Both the position numbers and the translations under genes were made by a program. From the NCBI GenBank assembly GCA_003427395.1, contig BFEA01000441.1, forward strand, positions 1,253,593-1,312,993: 59,401 nt of DNA, given 5' to 3'. A model generated the notes under the pieces. The model saw only the letters and a program-made list of their open reading frames with translations, did no database searches and had not been told where the DNA came from. Positions 22,391 through 34,091 of this stretch are shown here, in pieces. Source of the stretch: Chara braunii (lineage: Eukaryota; Streptophyta; Charophyceae; Charales; Characeae). Position 1 is the first letter of the stretch. Each line of letters starts with the position of its first letter.

Positions 22391-23875
22391 GTGATACTAA
22401 CAATCCACCCTGTATGGGGGAAATCATGTCAAAGATCTGTCTTTTCTTTGGACACCGGCTTAGGGGTAGACTTAGATTTACTTGGTAGACAGTATTGAGT
22501 AAGAATGTGCTATGAAGATTTATTCCGCATACACTAATGATTTAGCTTAGGCATTGACCTGTCTTATAGTACAGGTTTTTTTTATCGTTCTGATTTAAGA
22601 TTTGAACTAGTTTCAACTTGGTCCTACAAGGATCATCTTCTGCTATCACTGATAACAGGTTGACTGCAAATTCGTCGGTCTACGACTCAACTCCAATCCA
22701 CTCTCATTACCCAACCTAAAAGACTTTAGCCTTGGTGGTTTCTATTGTTTTATTAAGGTTTTCACCCGGACTTTCACAAGGGACCGCCTGATTATGGGCA
22801 CTACATAGTACGCCATCATCGCGACGGCTTGCGCATTCAGACATTGCTAGTCATTATGAAAAGACTCTGCGTCCGCGCGGTTTTATACTATGTTTCGCGC
22901 GCGTCGCCTATCCGATTTTCCGTGTCGAAAAGTTATGGGAGGACTACAAAAGGGACTAGGAGTGTTGTTGTGTTGTCTGTTTTTTGTCGTTCCGTGTGTG
23001 TGAGTGTTGTGGTGTGACGCGCGGTGAGTAAGATGCGTCCTAGTCGACCGACTAGGAATCGCGCTTGGGACTTCAGCCCCCCAGTGCGTCGGTTCACGTG
23101 CGGGTTCAGTAGAGGCGTAAGATCGCGCTGCCGCGCGTACCCCCTATGCTACAGCTAACGAGAAACTCCCTCGACTGGTCCACCTCTGCGATTGCAACTG
23201 ATTAGCTTTCGTACTGTGGATTGGTAGCTCGGCAGGGATACGCCTTCCGGGGAGGTGACAACTCTCGCAGGTGGAGGTAAGTTGTGCCTCGCGTTGGCCC
23301 TATCCTGTCGTAAGGGCTCGCAAAAGCTATGACTGGCGTACTTGGCCAGAGTGGCTTGCGAAAGCTCCATGTGTATCGCGACGAGGATCAGACCAACTCC
23401 TGCGTGACGCGGCCGGGAGAGTCCCGCCCTGCGCGGGACCGATGCGCTCGACACTGCTATGTCTCCTTTTGCTACTTTCGTGTACCTCCTTTCCCTTCTA
23501 CTTTTCCTCTTACGAACTTTTCACCTAAACTAACCGCAGATTCAAGGTCACCCACCCTGAAAGCCTCTACTTAGCTTCTCTCATTGCCTAAAACCACTCA
23601 GAAATGCGCATGTTATATTCCTCTCCTACCTACTGCTCACCTGCTCCTTGTTCGTCGGTCCCCACCCCTAGCGCAGCCCGATCACCGCTCAACGCCCAAA
23701 GCCTGTCAGCCTTTCGATAGGGGAATGATCCCAACTGCCGGTTGCTTCACCACGAGTTCCCGTAGCAGCCTAGCTCCAAAAGACCGAACCTCCTCCTAAC
23801 AATCATGCATTCTTATACCTTCTACTTCTCGGTAGGACTCAAATGTACCTGCCCGCTATCGGGCTTTGAATTCGT
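22391..23875. other. no gene recognised
   Basis: GC-rich patches at 22800-23450, short frames only. No RNA gene or transposon protein recognised. Confidence 0.4.
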
Positions 23876-23999
23876 AAAAAAATAATAATTATCGAAAGCG
23901 AAGTGCTTGCGAGCGCTTCATCCTAAAACAGGGAGCAAAAAAATAACACTTATCAAAATTCAAGTGCTAATAAGTGCTTCAATGTAAAACAGGGAGCAT
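23876..23999. repeat. two tandem copies of a 62-bp unit
   Basis: Each copy runs from an A run with AATAA..TTATC, through AAGTGCTTGCGAGCGCTTCA or its diverged partner, to AAAACAGGGAGCA. The last bases (CAGGGAGC) are the beginning of the U6-like match that follows, so the unit may have arisen with the U6 insertion. Confidence 0.8.
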
Positions 24000-24048
24000 A
24001 CTAAGCTTCTCTGTATCGCTCCAATTTTTAATGGATATCCCGAGGGAC
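23990..24048 (-). pseudogene. diverged U6 snRNA 5' fragment
   Basis: On the minus strand it reads GTCCCTCGGGATATCC, then AAATTGGAGCGATACAGAGA and AGCTTAGTATGCTCCCTG, aligning with the first 60 nt of U6. It has about eight changes and stops where the copy at 8184-8276 also stops. A truncated pseudogene. Confidence 0.8.
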
Positions 24049-24842
24049 GAAAGCATGGCTGCAGCCTCAAGTCATCATTGACGAACCGGCCGGTCCTAGG
24101 CGATTCAAAACTATTTGGTTTTACTAGTTAAGCTCCACCATCTAAATTCGAATACGATCTGTACTTCAACAGTTCATGGGTGTACCACTGAGCTCGGCTC
24201 TCAGGGCCCCTGGATCGGTTCCGGTCCCGACACCGAGACCGGTCCCAAAGAACAGAGAGTAAAAAGAAACAAATAAATATTTTAGTAACAAATCAAAAAT
24301 AATAAAAAGAAAAAGCAGCGGGTTTGGGGGAGAGAGAGGGCTGCCAGTATCCCTTCGGTCCCACCAATCGGGCCCGTCGTTGAGGTCGACAACAAAATTG
24401 GAAGGAATAGCCCCGTCAGGCCCTCATCCCCTCAACTTCCTTCATAATGTTCCTTTGCTCCCCTTTGAAGGTGGTCGGCCTCAATCCCTAACTCTGATGT
24501 ATAAAAATCGGACACAGTAACCAATAGTGCTAGGCACAAGGCTGGTACTAGCACTCGCGGAAACCCATTTAAATGGGTTTTGCACGCTGCATGGTCTCAT
24601 CAAAGTGCCCCAAGGCCATGTCTTGGCCTACCGGTTGGGTTCCTGACCGTCACAACTGGCAACTTGGCCGTGCGGACGCCCTCTTCCCTCAACCTGCGTG
24701 TAACTATGGCCAAACTAAAACTGAGTTTTGATCTTAATCTTTCAATCAAAATTTAAGACTTTACAATCACGGACACTGAACCTTCGTACATGAGAAGGAA
24801 TCACCCACATTTTTTAACTTGCGCGTCCATAGTCTCGCGCAT
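24049..24842. other. no gene recognised; left flank of the giant element
   Basis: Mixed sequence with a GC-rich patch (24180-24250) and an A-rich patch (24255-24315). No match to the region preceding the right repeat at 45787, so the left boundary of the repeat is sharp. Confidence 0.45.
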
Positions 24843-26550
24843 TGTCGGAGGGCACGATGTCCCATCCCTCCATTGTGTACCAGGCACCTGCTCATGATCT
24901 GCGGTGGACCAATACACTCGACTCGTGGACCGCCCCTTCTTTGTCGGTGCGCCAGGCGTACGAATCTCAACGACGTACCGAGTATACTCCAACCCCAACA
25001 ATTGTAGTGTATCAGGCGCTCCAGCACACATCCTGCCTTTGGGCTAGTCCGGCAGGCGCTCCCGCTGGTAAAAAGGTTGGGTGTGCCACTGGAATTTCCA
25101 TTGCACCACACAGGCTCGACACCCTGTTGTACAACAGAGCACGACCGGCCTGTGGCCGTGGTAGCCATCGGGCTCACCCAGGGACGCGGAAGTACAGGGA
25201 CCGACGTTGTCTTTTCGACTGCGCGCCCAGTTCCCTCTAGCCGAGTTATGGGATGTGTGTGGTGAGTTACGGTCACAATCAAGGTAAGAAGGAGCTAAGA
25301 AAAAGGAAAAGAGGAAAATGGGAAAATGACAAAAAGTCGCGCATCAGACCTGCGCTCCGATTCAGATTGTCATTTTCATCCGAGATGGTCTAGTGGTTTC
25401 ATGTCGCAGTGTCACTACATTTTCTCCCCTTTTCTTCCTGTTTTTATTATTCATTTACTATTACTATTACAACTATTATTAACCTATCTTTTGAAACTTC
25501 CCCCCCCCTTCCTTCTGTCACTTCGTGGGAAAGGCGAACGGTTTGATTTCGAACCATGTCTGTAAGCGGACGGCCTAGGCCGGCCAGCCCTTCGTGTCCT
25601 ATCGTATCGCAGAAGCGGCCTACCGAGCGCTGCATAGTAGAACTCCCAAAAGGAGCACCCACGGTCGCATCGGTAGGGAACTTCTCACCTTTCGTGGAAG
25701 GTCATAAGCCCACTCCTTGTCATCGGACATGGGTACCCTTCAGGGGAAGCCCGGTAAGTCGGCTTTGAAGGGAGGGAGGCGCCCGTCGGGATCCCGTTAT
25801 GGGACTGTCGCGCGCCGATCTCAATCGTTTCAGCCTGAATCGAGAGGCGGGCTACGATCAAAGGGTGACGCCTGTTCGAGTGACCGTTGGGTCCTGGCAA
25901 TTTCCCTTTTTTGATTTTACTAAAATTATTGGCTATGATACTATTCTAGTGAAGCAAAATTTTATTTATGACCTTAAAGATGCTTCGGAAGACTCCGTTC
26001 AAAATGCAGGGATTGCAGTGTGTAGCGAACCTACAAAGACTAAGGAGGGCGGGTCGTTGGCTATTGGCCAGTAGGTGCAGGGAGGCAACCCCGCCGTGCT
26101 GATGGTGGTGATCTAAGGAGGCAGTGCAGAGCGGTGAAGTGAGCCGGTGGTAGGCTATATGCGTGCGCAAACGCCGGGTACCAAGCTTGAGCTACTTTAG
26201 GGAGTACGCGACTATGGCCTTCAGGAATGGGTTGCACAGCTATAGGCCGGACTGTTGGAGACTCAGAACACGTTGGTCCCCGATGTCCAGGGAGGGCCCC
26301 TGGATTCTACTATCCTAAACTACGACGGGGGAGACGAGGCCAAGTTGAAGATCAACATGGAGGTGGCAAAAGAGGAGAAGATGAGAAGGGACCCGAAACT
26401 AGAGGCCGCGGTCACGCAAGCAAAATACAGAGCAAAAAGAAGGTGTCGAAGGGACGGTGTCATTGTTGAGGTCCAAGTGACAATTGCGTACCATGAGGCT
26501 GCGACCTCTACTCGTACCACAGAGCGGGAGTAGCAACGCCTGGACCGGGA

Positions 26551-26691
26551 CTCTGAGGGTGGGAGAGTGAGGTCAACACGACAGAGACCCAATCCTGACA
26601 TGGGTTGGACCAGTGGAGGCAGGATCACCCGCCTGCTAAGCGTGTGGAAAGCGGTCCGAAAGCCAACTCACGATGATGACGTGACCAAGAG
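26551..26691. repeat. 141-bp direct duplication, copy 1 (artefact likely)
   Basis: Identical to 26730-26870 with the adapter between them. The partner repeat (about 47470-47540) shows the corresponding sequence only once, so the duplication is probably an assembly product. Confidence 0.9.
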
Positions 26692-26729
26692 CTGTCTCTT
26701 ATACACATCTAGATGTGTATAAGAGACAG
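26692..26729. other. Nextera mate-pair junction adapter (artefact)
   Basis: Same 38-nt palindromic joined mosaic ends as at 9327-9364. Frames through it begin with the known contaminant peptide MCIRDS. Confidence 0.97.
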
Positions 26730-26870
26730 CTCTGAGGGTGGGAGAGTGAGGTCAACACGACAGAGACCCAATCCTGACATGGGTTGGACCAGTGGAGGCA
26801 GGATCACCCGCCTGCTAAGCGTGTGGAAAGCGGTCCGAAAGCCAACTCACGATGATGACGTGACCAAGAG
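26730..26870. repeat. 141-bp direct duplication, copy 2 (artefact likely)
   Basis: See the copy at 26551-26691. Confidence 0.9.
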
Positions 26871-29513
26871 CGCTAGGCGGTCACAATTGGAGAGAGAGAG
26901 AAGGACAATGAGAGAGGACACAAACCAAATCCAGATGAGAGGAGAGAAGGGGGGGTTCGTACCTTGTTCGTGGACATCAGCCGGACTTTCGAAAAGGGGC
27001 AACGGCAGTTGCGTGAGGAAGAGGGCCCTGGAGGCTAACTCGCGGCGATAGAGAAAGCAGAACCGTTAGGCGGTTACAAGCGGAAGTCGGTCACCATTAG
27101 TGAGAGAGGGAGATCAAGATTGGGCGAAGGACAACAAACGTTTTTTTTACCTGGGTTTTGTGCCATGTACTCGGGATCGTCCTTTCTGCGTTATGGGTCA
27201 CAACTTGAACAATCTATGGCTTGTATGGTTTGTGGCCATCAACACAGCTCCTTCGGATAAGTGGAGAAGAAGGTGCTCTGCATGAGCACCCTATATGGCC
27301 TATGCGTGACCAGTATGGCAGGGGGTACCTTCACATTCTGTTGACGTCTCGTGACAACGTGTCACGCGCGAGCGGTAGCTCCATACTACACTCTAGCCAT
27401 AGTCAGGGTTGGCACTTGTGCATGCATCAGCTGTGGTCATCGCTGTTTTTCTGTTTCCCCAGAGCGAGCCCATTGGGACTCTGCTCGTGCCTCGCACGTC
27501 TGCGTGTGACTAGCGAGGCATCGTGTTAGCCATTGAACTACGCAAAGGATAACGAGCGGAGGGTGACCAGCGAGGAGGCACATGCGGCTCGCTTGGTTGA
27601 CGTCGGGAATTTCATGCGGGTTTCACGTGAGTTAATATGGTGAAAGGAACCGTGAAGCGAGCGTTGTCGAGCAGGGGGAAACTACGGTGTGTGTTCCTTG
27701 CATGCTCGTATGACTGTTTGACTTCAGAATGGTAGAAAGAGGGTCCGCCATGCGTCTTCTGCCCCCACATGCACGATCTGCGTTACATCCAGCTACTCTA
27801 CTAAGGTCAACAAGAATGAAATACTGGTAAAGATCAAGCCCTATGCGTGAGCTATCCACGGAAGGAAGGAGACGAGTGTCACGTGCACGGAGACCACGAC
27901 GTGTCTTACCTGTGCCATAGTGGGAACAAACATTTCTCACGCGAGGGCTTCTTTTTCTGTTGCCATCACCGCTGTTTGTTCATCTAAGTGAAAGATGCTC
28001 TCCGAATGAGAGTCAAGAAGCACTGGGGGAGTGTAGATCCTCAGTGAGGATTAGTTCTTGGCTACATTTAACGGCGGCTAAGGGGCGTGAGCTACTTGAA
28101 GTCAGAAGTGTGCGCACTCTCTGTGGCCGCTGAAGTCCTGATCTTGTGCACAGTTATGCTACTCGTTACCGAGTGATGGGGGAGAAAAGTGAGAACGTAT
28201 ATGGGGGAGAAAAGTGAGAACGTATACGGGGCAATACTACCGATCCTCATAGCTGGATACCGTCAGTACATACAAGAGAAGGGTCAGACTTCTCTCAAGG
28301 GTATTGTATGCATTACTCAATTCGTTTGGCGTCAATTATTCTGCGGGTGATCACTGCGTCTTGGTAGCGGACCTATAAGTATGAAAGAACTATGTAAAAA
28401 TGAGACATGTGTGGGCACTTCATGGTCACACCGAGGATGGACAAGTGCTACCATCTTTTGTGTGTTTCAGTCTCCATTGCCCGCCACAGGGAGAAGTAGA
28501 TATACCGTAATAAGAGGTAAGCAAGGCTCCCCGAAAGTCAAACTCTTGCAGCGAAGAATCAAGGAATTATAGTCAACCTCCGCAACAGAACATGCTTTAA
28601 TTCATTCTCTCTGAAGTGATGCAGTAGGGGTAGGGTTATGGATGAGCAAAGACCTAGTTGTCAACATAAATACTTAAAAAAAAAAAAAAAATAGTTGTTT
28701 CGCAGTTTTATAAAAATTAGCAAAAGACGGGCATTCGTTCCATGACCAACATTTGCTTGTGAGTATGTTCATGGGCAACGACTGTCTAGACCATTGAGTT
28801 AGATGTCCATTCCTAGATTCTGATCTACACTACTCCGTGAACGTGAATTGATTTGGAATATGGGTTAAGGTCAACAATTCAGATTGACTCAGACATTAAG
28901 AATGAACATGGGACATCAGAGAATACACATGCTTATCTCACTGTGATTAGCGAATGTGTAGGTCATATCAGATGTCGTTATCAACTGAATAAGTTTTCTT
29001 TCCCCATTTTGAGCCGATTTGATTGACCGCGTTACTCTAATTTTTATCATTGCGGTGTATTATTCATTTAAAATTTTCTTTCTGAGGAATTTTCCTCTTT
29101 AACCACTGCATGTTGTTATTGACACTAACACATGTCAAAGGGCGGGAGACGGTTCAAAAGGAAGTTAACCATTGTGTTGAGGACAATGTTAGTGAAAGAA
29201 TTGGGCAAGGACTCTGGACGTTGAACACTCAAATCGCTTAAAACTGTGCGATCGAGCTACATTTGTTGGCACTGCATTTTGACAATTCTACTTTCATTCC
29301 TGCAGGATGAGCGTGAATGACATTGCTAGTCTCGATTAGAACGGGAGAGTTCAACGGCTAAATTTTGCCAAATTGTGAGTGTGCTCTGGTATGAAATTCG
29401 TCTAGCAGAGTAAAGCTTTGAACCGAAATTAATAGTTGTTGGGTAAGGGTTAGATACGCTTTACGTGAAGATCAAATGGAGTAATATCATAGGGAAAGAA
29501 TAAGATGCAAGCC

Positions 29514-29525
29514 CTATATAAAAAG
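29514..29525 (+). promoter_or_regulatory. TATA-box-like site in the putative LTR
   Basis: CTATATAAAAAG, followed 56 nt later by AATAAA. In the right repeat the corresponding site is GTTATATAAC (about 50006-50015). Inferred to be the LTR promoter. Confidence 0.4.
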
Positions 29526-29580
29526 ACAAGTCCGCTGACAGGTCAATGAGAATCGTGCATGGACTTTCTCAGAAGTAAGC

Positions 29581-29586
29581 AATAAA
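29581..29586 (+). terminator. polyadenylation signal AATAAA in the putative LTR
   Basis: Conserved in the right repeat (50446-50451) in the same context (AGTAAGCAATAAAT). Conservation in both copies is seen; function as the R-region poly(A) signal is inferred. Confidence 0.35.
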
Positions 29587-30414
29587 TGATGCAATACAAT
29601 GAAGTATTATTTCTTACGCCACCGTAGTTAACATGGGGTAATTTTGAGCTAAGATTTACTGAGTGCTCGTTTTCCCTTGTGTGGTAATGAGAAACGACAA
29701 TGAGCAACACGCTGCACAACTCGTGGCCCGAAGTGCGTCTAAGTTGTATCTGTATGCCACTTGGAAGGAAACTTGTTATTTGAGACTTCATATGTACCAC
29801 CTTGGGTTGACTTAACGAAAGTGTTGTTTCGAGTTTATGTGATTGTACAAGGATACTTAGTGCAGTGCACAAATGAGATACATTACAACATGACCCTTGT
29901 CATAAACAGTGTCTATAGAATCTGTCAAGTATTTGCAAGTTTGGATCTGATAAGATGAGAGTCAGCTAGTCAAAGTCGGTTCGTATCAGTGAGGAGATAC
30001 TTGTTGAAAACAGTATACAATGTACCAGACTAGGCAAAATGGTTACCTATCGACAATCGATCAGGTTGGTCATGGTCCATAGTCATTACAACACCCGATG
30101 GTTATCAAACATTTGAGGCACCATCCGTGACCCTCTACCAGTGCTGCCGTCAGACTAATTTGTGGCAACTGAACATTTATAGCAAGAACTTACAGTCAGT
30201 GAACACTCCGTCAGTGGAATCAGCACCCGAGATCTGTTTGTCGGGTGACATTCAGTGGTTAGTCGTGAGTATTTCGGAGGTTCATTGAAGATGGATACCT
30301 TTCCTTTTTTCACATAGCCCTACTGAGGTTGTTAACTATATCCCTACCTTCCCTGCTCTTAGTAGGTTGGCTAGTAGAGAAAAGAAAAAAAGCATTTAGG
30401 ACCAAGAGGTCCGA

Positions 30415-32725
30415 GTGATGAAGTACCGAGATAAGGAGGGATGGGAAGAAGAGGTATGTCAGGATATGGATTATCATAAGCGAGTTCGGAAAGAACATGC
30501 AGGCCGAATGGTCGGAGAAGAAAAGTATATCGAATATGCGCCTGAAGAAAAGTATATCGAATATGCGTCTGAAGAAAAGTATATCGAATATGCTGACCCA
30601 AACTCGTTCTTTCTGGTCCTCTGATTAGGACATGAGAACTGTTGACAATGCTTTAGCTATCAAACCGATCTTGCTATTCTCATTGAGTTATGGTTCCCTA
30701 GATTGAAACCACGACTGCTAACTGTGTTTAATCTCTTCATGCATGAGGTACCACACTGGACTGGAGAAGGAGATTGATATTGCTTATTAGAGAGGATCAA
30801 ATTTGATCAGAGGTATGCCTCATGGGCCCTTGACACTTTTTTTTTTAGGAACTGGAGCAGAAGATAACAAATCAGATTCATGAATGTTAGTCAAGGATGC
30901 ATTGGATGAGATGTATAAATTCATTTCTAAAGATATACTTCCCTATCAGTATGAACATTGTTGGGTCTATCACTCTGACAGTTCGACCATCTGTGTTGTG
31001 TTGACTCGCTTCTTGGAATAAGATATCTATGATATTCGCCCTTACGTTAAGAAGGGCGGCTGCAATGATGGTGAGACATTTAACTGGATATGAGAAATTG
31101 TTGTTCAATCTATCTATGATAGAAAACAAAATTAAATAAGGAAAGGAAGAAAGTGGAATGAGGATTAATGTCAGTGACCTCTGAGACAGTTCTTATTCCT
31201 CTCATCCCCAACAACTATTGTGATGAAAGTAATTGGTTGTCAATCACCAATATTGTACTGAAGAGGAAAAATTGAAGAACCGTCATGAAAACATAAGAGA
31301 GTCCAGTGAAGGAAATTGAATAACGTAAATTGGAATCAGCCTGTGGAGGAGTAATTGGTCTGTTGTCCCCAAGATTGCTTTGAAAGTGAGAGAAGGTCAG
31401 AGATTTTAATAAATCAGCAGTATTTACCTCCGAAAGTAAAGACTCTGCTTCGGACTGGGATTAAGGCATGGGAGGTTGAGCAAGGAAGAAGCGAAAAAAC
31501 TGTTGAATTCCCTTAACCTTCCGGTGAGGCAAGTTGTGTTTCCCTATGAGATTGTGAAGCATGAAGCACTGAAGAATCTGGGATGGGAGCATGACAGTCT
31601 ATGTGTCCTCACCTGCTATTTCATTGAGCTCAACGAATTTGATGTTGGAACCTATGTGCCACAACGGAGGCTTGAAGGGTGTGAACATGGCAAATGTTGG
31701 GAACGAGCAGTAGATATTGTACACAAAGAAATAAGAAAACTTTAACAGGAGGGAAAAAGTTTCACTTGGAGTACCCGTGTCAGGCTTTTCGTTGGAATAT
31801 CATCTTTCCTTGTCGAAAGACTTCATCTTTCAAGAGACAATTGGTCAGCTATGATGAATTTTGTATGGAATGTGAATAAGGTTCAGGAAGAAGACTGTCA
31901 GTAGCAAGGATATCAGTCGTGAAAGGAAGATTGTATGAAGTGACTTGGGTCTGATAACCCCTTCATAATTCTGAAATATGATACTTATGGAAAATATCAT
32001 ATAATATTTCACATTCTAATGGTCAAATTTCTAAACACAGGTCTGATAACCCCTTCATAATTCTGGAGTTGAGGATTTACGCTCCAGCATGTTCCGAGAA
32101 GGAAGTTGATTATTTGAAATGTTTGTGGGAAACTCATATTAGTCTTATAAAAACGAAAAGATGACTTGAGAAATTACAAAGAAATGTAACTTGGAGAGTG
32201 AGAGTGAGGCAATTTGAGAATTTTTTTGGCTTCTCAATTACTGACGGTTTTGAAGACCGAAGAGATTGGGTGTCCTTGATGGAAATCATTGCGATGGTCG
32301 GCAAAGCAAGAGAGAATGACTTGGTTGTGATGATAAAGTCCTTACTTTTGAATACCTTTCAACACAATTATGATATTCATGACTATACTCGCTCTGAGAT
32401 CTATGTTTCCTGACACTATCTATAATGATTAATAATATCTGGTCCAGTTGAACAACTAACGTTTTGGATTATATTGGAAGGAAGGATAGTTAAAACAGAG
32501 GGTACCCTTCGGACCTCAGATAAAAATTTATCCACTCTGGATGAGCTTGAGTTCTTACAATATTTTCTTGATCGGATAAGGGACTCTATCTTGAGAGTTG
32601 TTACTGATCAGACTGAGATCAATCACTTGTTGAAAGTAGTGAGGGTGGGGACTATTGAAAGAGTGTCCGATCACACCTCCAAAGAACGAGTCTCTCTTGT
32701 CACAAGGGTCAACAACGGTCTATAA
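30415..32725 (+). pseudogene. unrecognised ORF upstream of gag (decayed)
   Basis: Open pieces in changing frames: 30415-30624 (EGWEEEVCQDMDYHKRV, then three 9-residue repeats of the EEKYIEYA type at 30517-30597), about 30930-31070 (DILPYQYEHCW, IRPYVKKGG), 31476-31745 (89 codons) and 32474-32725 (83 codons). The first two pieces have protein-level counterparts after the right repeat (EGWEEEICHDMDYHKWV; DVVPYQYVN; RLYVKKGK). This suggests a once-coding ORF of the element. I recognise no domain. Its place before gag is like ORF1 of Ogre elements, but that is position only. Confidence 0.4.
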
Positions 32726-32896
32726 ACAATGCAATTTGATTATAAAATTGTAGATATGACAATATACTTTATGATGCGAGGTACAGTGAAATGATATAAC
32801 AAAATTTGAGTAGAGACAATGAAAAGGAACTGATTGAAAATTATATTGGGAGATTAAGAAGAATCATCTTGCCCTTGATCTTCACTCAGACTATTA

Positions 32897-33260
32897 TTGT
32901 CTGTACTCTCTACCTACGATGACTTTGTGATAGGCATTACCGACCTTTTTTCTGACGCAATTGAGATACGTGATCTTATATTGACCTTTCTAGGTACGCT
33001 CGGATTAGAGCTAAACAAAAAAATTAAGATATCGCATATTGATTCTGGATTCTTCTTCTTAGGTACCCAAATATCGCGTGGTAAAAGCAGAAGATAGGAA
33101 AGAAGGAAAAGATTGGTGTTTCATGCACCCATCAAAAAACTATTAAGTACACTGCGAGAACAGGGATTTTTGAAAGGAGATTTTATACCCACGGCAAAAC
33201 GTGGAATAGTCTCTATGAATCATGCTGACATCTATCATTGGTATTGTTTCAAATGAGAAT
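32897..33260 (+). pseudogene. mitochondrial group II intron maturase fragment
   Basis: Reads YDDFVIGI, then LTFLGTLGLELN, KISHIDSGFFFLGTQISRG and, past a TAG at 33095, APIKKLLSTLREQGFLK and [18 protein letters not shown]. This is the end of the RT palm (YADD box, here YDD) plus domain X of plant-mitochondrial intron maturases. Such proteins help their host intron splice. At least one stop and the missing N-terminus make it a relic, part of a nuclear mitochondrial insertion. Confidence 0.8.
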
Positions 33261-33269
33261 CATGGTAAG

Positions 33270-33428
33270 CGTAATTTTAGGAAAGCAGGGCAAAGTAGAT
33301 GGTTAAGAAGACGACCCGTTGTTCGTGGTGTTGCTATGAATCATGTAGATCATCCTCATGGAGGAGGAGAAGAACGTACAAGAGGAGGTTGAAGGTCCGT
33401 TTCTCCTTGGGGAAAACCAACCAAAGGT
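33270..33428 (+). pseudogene. rpl2: mitochondrial rpl2 3' fragment
   Basis: [20 protein letters not shown], then [16 protein letters not shown], a TGA, then [13 protein letters not shown]: the highly conserved C-terminal end of ribosomal protein L2. The [13 protein letters not shown] form is the mitochondrial rather than plastid type. The TGA lies where Arg (CGA) is expected, a C-to-T change. Pro of MNPVDHPHGG is His here. It directly follows the maturase piece and is followed by an oppositely oriented nad5 piece. Confidence 0.85.
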
Positions 33429-33451
33429 GGATCAGATGAAATACACTCACA

Positions 33452-33523
33452 GAAATAATTGGAGATACCACAAGTAAATACCATATAACCTAATTGGCTA
33501 CAAGTACAATAAGCAATAACCCT
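33452..33523 (-). pseudogene. nad5: mitochondrial nad5 exon fragment
   Basis: Minus strand reads [19 protein letters not shown] and then ISNYF, a conserved membrane segment of NADH dehydrogenase subunit 5 (complex I). Only about 24 residues match; upstream and downstream sequence is not nad5, so both ends are breakpoints or intron borders. Confidence 0.75.
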
Positions 33524-33592
33524 TCCTAAAATAACATTGTAAGGCAGTCGCCAGGCTGTGGTAATGTCACCATCTATAACCCAAGTCGCACT

Positions 33593-33681
33593 CTTTAATG
33601 TTCGGTCTACCTGGAATATTGCGTGTTTCACATGAGAACAGTCCAGAAATTACGGATCATAGGGAGACTTTACGTTTACCA
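33593..33681. repeat. 89-bp sequence repeated exactly across the gap, left copy
   Basis: Identical to 33897-33985. Either a true tandem duplication that stopped the assembler, or the same sequence placed on both sides of the scaffold gap. Confidence 0.95.
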
Positions 33682-33896
33682 NNNNNNNNNNNNNNNNNNN
33701 NNNNNNNNNNNNNNNNNNNNNNNNNNNNNNNNNNNNNNNNNNNNNNNNNNNNNNNNNNNNNNNNNNNNNNNNNNNNNNNNNNNNNNNNNNNNNNNNNNNN
33801 NNNNNNNNNNNNNNNNNNNNNNNNNNNNNNNNNNNNNNNNNNNNNNNNNNNNNNNNNNNNNNNNNNNNNNNNNNNNNNNNNNNNNNNNNNNNNNNN
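33682..33896. other. assembly gap (215 N)
   Basis: Run of n. It lies inside the mitochondrial-derived mosaic. Confidence 1.
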
Positions 33897-33985
33897 CTTT
33901 AATGTTCGGTCTACCTGGAATATTGCGTGTTTCACATGAGAACAGTCCAGAAATTACGGATCATAGGGAGACTTTACGTTTACCA
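33897..33985. repeat. 89-bp sequence repeated exactly across the gap, right copy
   Basis: See 33593-33681. The sequence then runs into trnG. Confidence 0.95.
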
Positions 33986-34020
33986 GAAGAGTCTGAGTTA
34001 ATCAATTCAATATGTAAATA

Positions 34021-34091
34021 GCGGATATAGATTGAAGGTAAAGTGTCTGCCTTCCAAGCAGGGGATATGAGTTCGATTCCCATTATCCCCA
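34021..34091 (+). tRNA. trnG-UCC: mitochondrial-type tRNA-Gly(UCC), probably pseudogene
   Basis: 71 nt with acceptor strand GCGGATA, anticodon arm CTGC-CTTCCAA-GCAG (anticodon TCC), T loop TTCGATT and 3' strand TATCCCC. The acceptor stem has one C-C mismatch where TATCCGC would pair fully. The T stem has an A-C mismatch. In a plant mitochondrion an A-C pair could be repaired by C-to-U editing, but in the nucleus this copy is most likely dead. Confidence 0.8.

Larger units (their letters stand above)
24843..30590 (+). mobile_element. left copy of a ~5.7-kb direct repeat, putative giant 5' LTR
   Basis: Collinear with 45787-51450, roughly 85-90% identical in stretches compared by eye. Homology starts abruptly at TGTCGGAGGG (TGTCGGAAGG in the partner), the usual start of plant LTRs. 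A TATA-like site (29514) and AATAAA (29581) sit in the last fifth, as expected for U3, R and U5. The exact right end is uncertain because the similarity fades gradually. It contains no recognisable gene; long antisense frames near 24.8-25.3 kb occur in both copies but look non-coding. The adapter artefact at 26692 lies inside. Confidence 0.6.

Noticed and set aside
24180-24240. Possible tRNA-like sequence (CACTGAGCTCGG ... GGATCGGTTCCGG)
   Set aside because: No consistent cloverleaf could be drawn; anticodon and T arms do not fit.
24767-25282. 171-codon minus-strand frame at the start of the left giant repeat
   Set aside because: A related but broken frame is in the right repeat (45862-46089), but it overlaps other open frames and lies in what looks like LTR non-coding sequence.
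26713-27051. 112-codon frame beginning MCIRDS
   Set aside because: Starts inside the Nextera adapter.
30080-30115. Possible primer-binding site GATGGTTATCAAAC after the left repeat's AATAAA
   Set aside because: Resembles the initiator tRNA-Met complement (TGGTATCAGAG) only weakly and sits within the repeat shared by both copies.
33598-34021. Long frames across the N gap
   Set aside because: Open only because N codons cannot stop; the true sequence is unknown.
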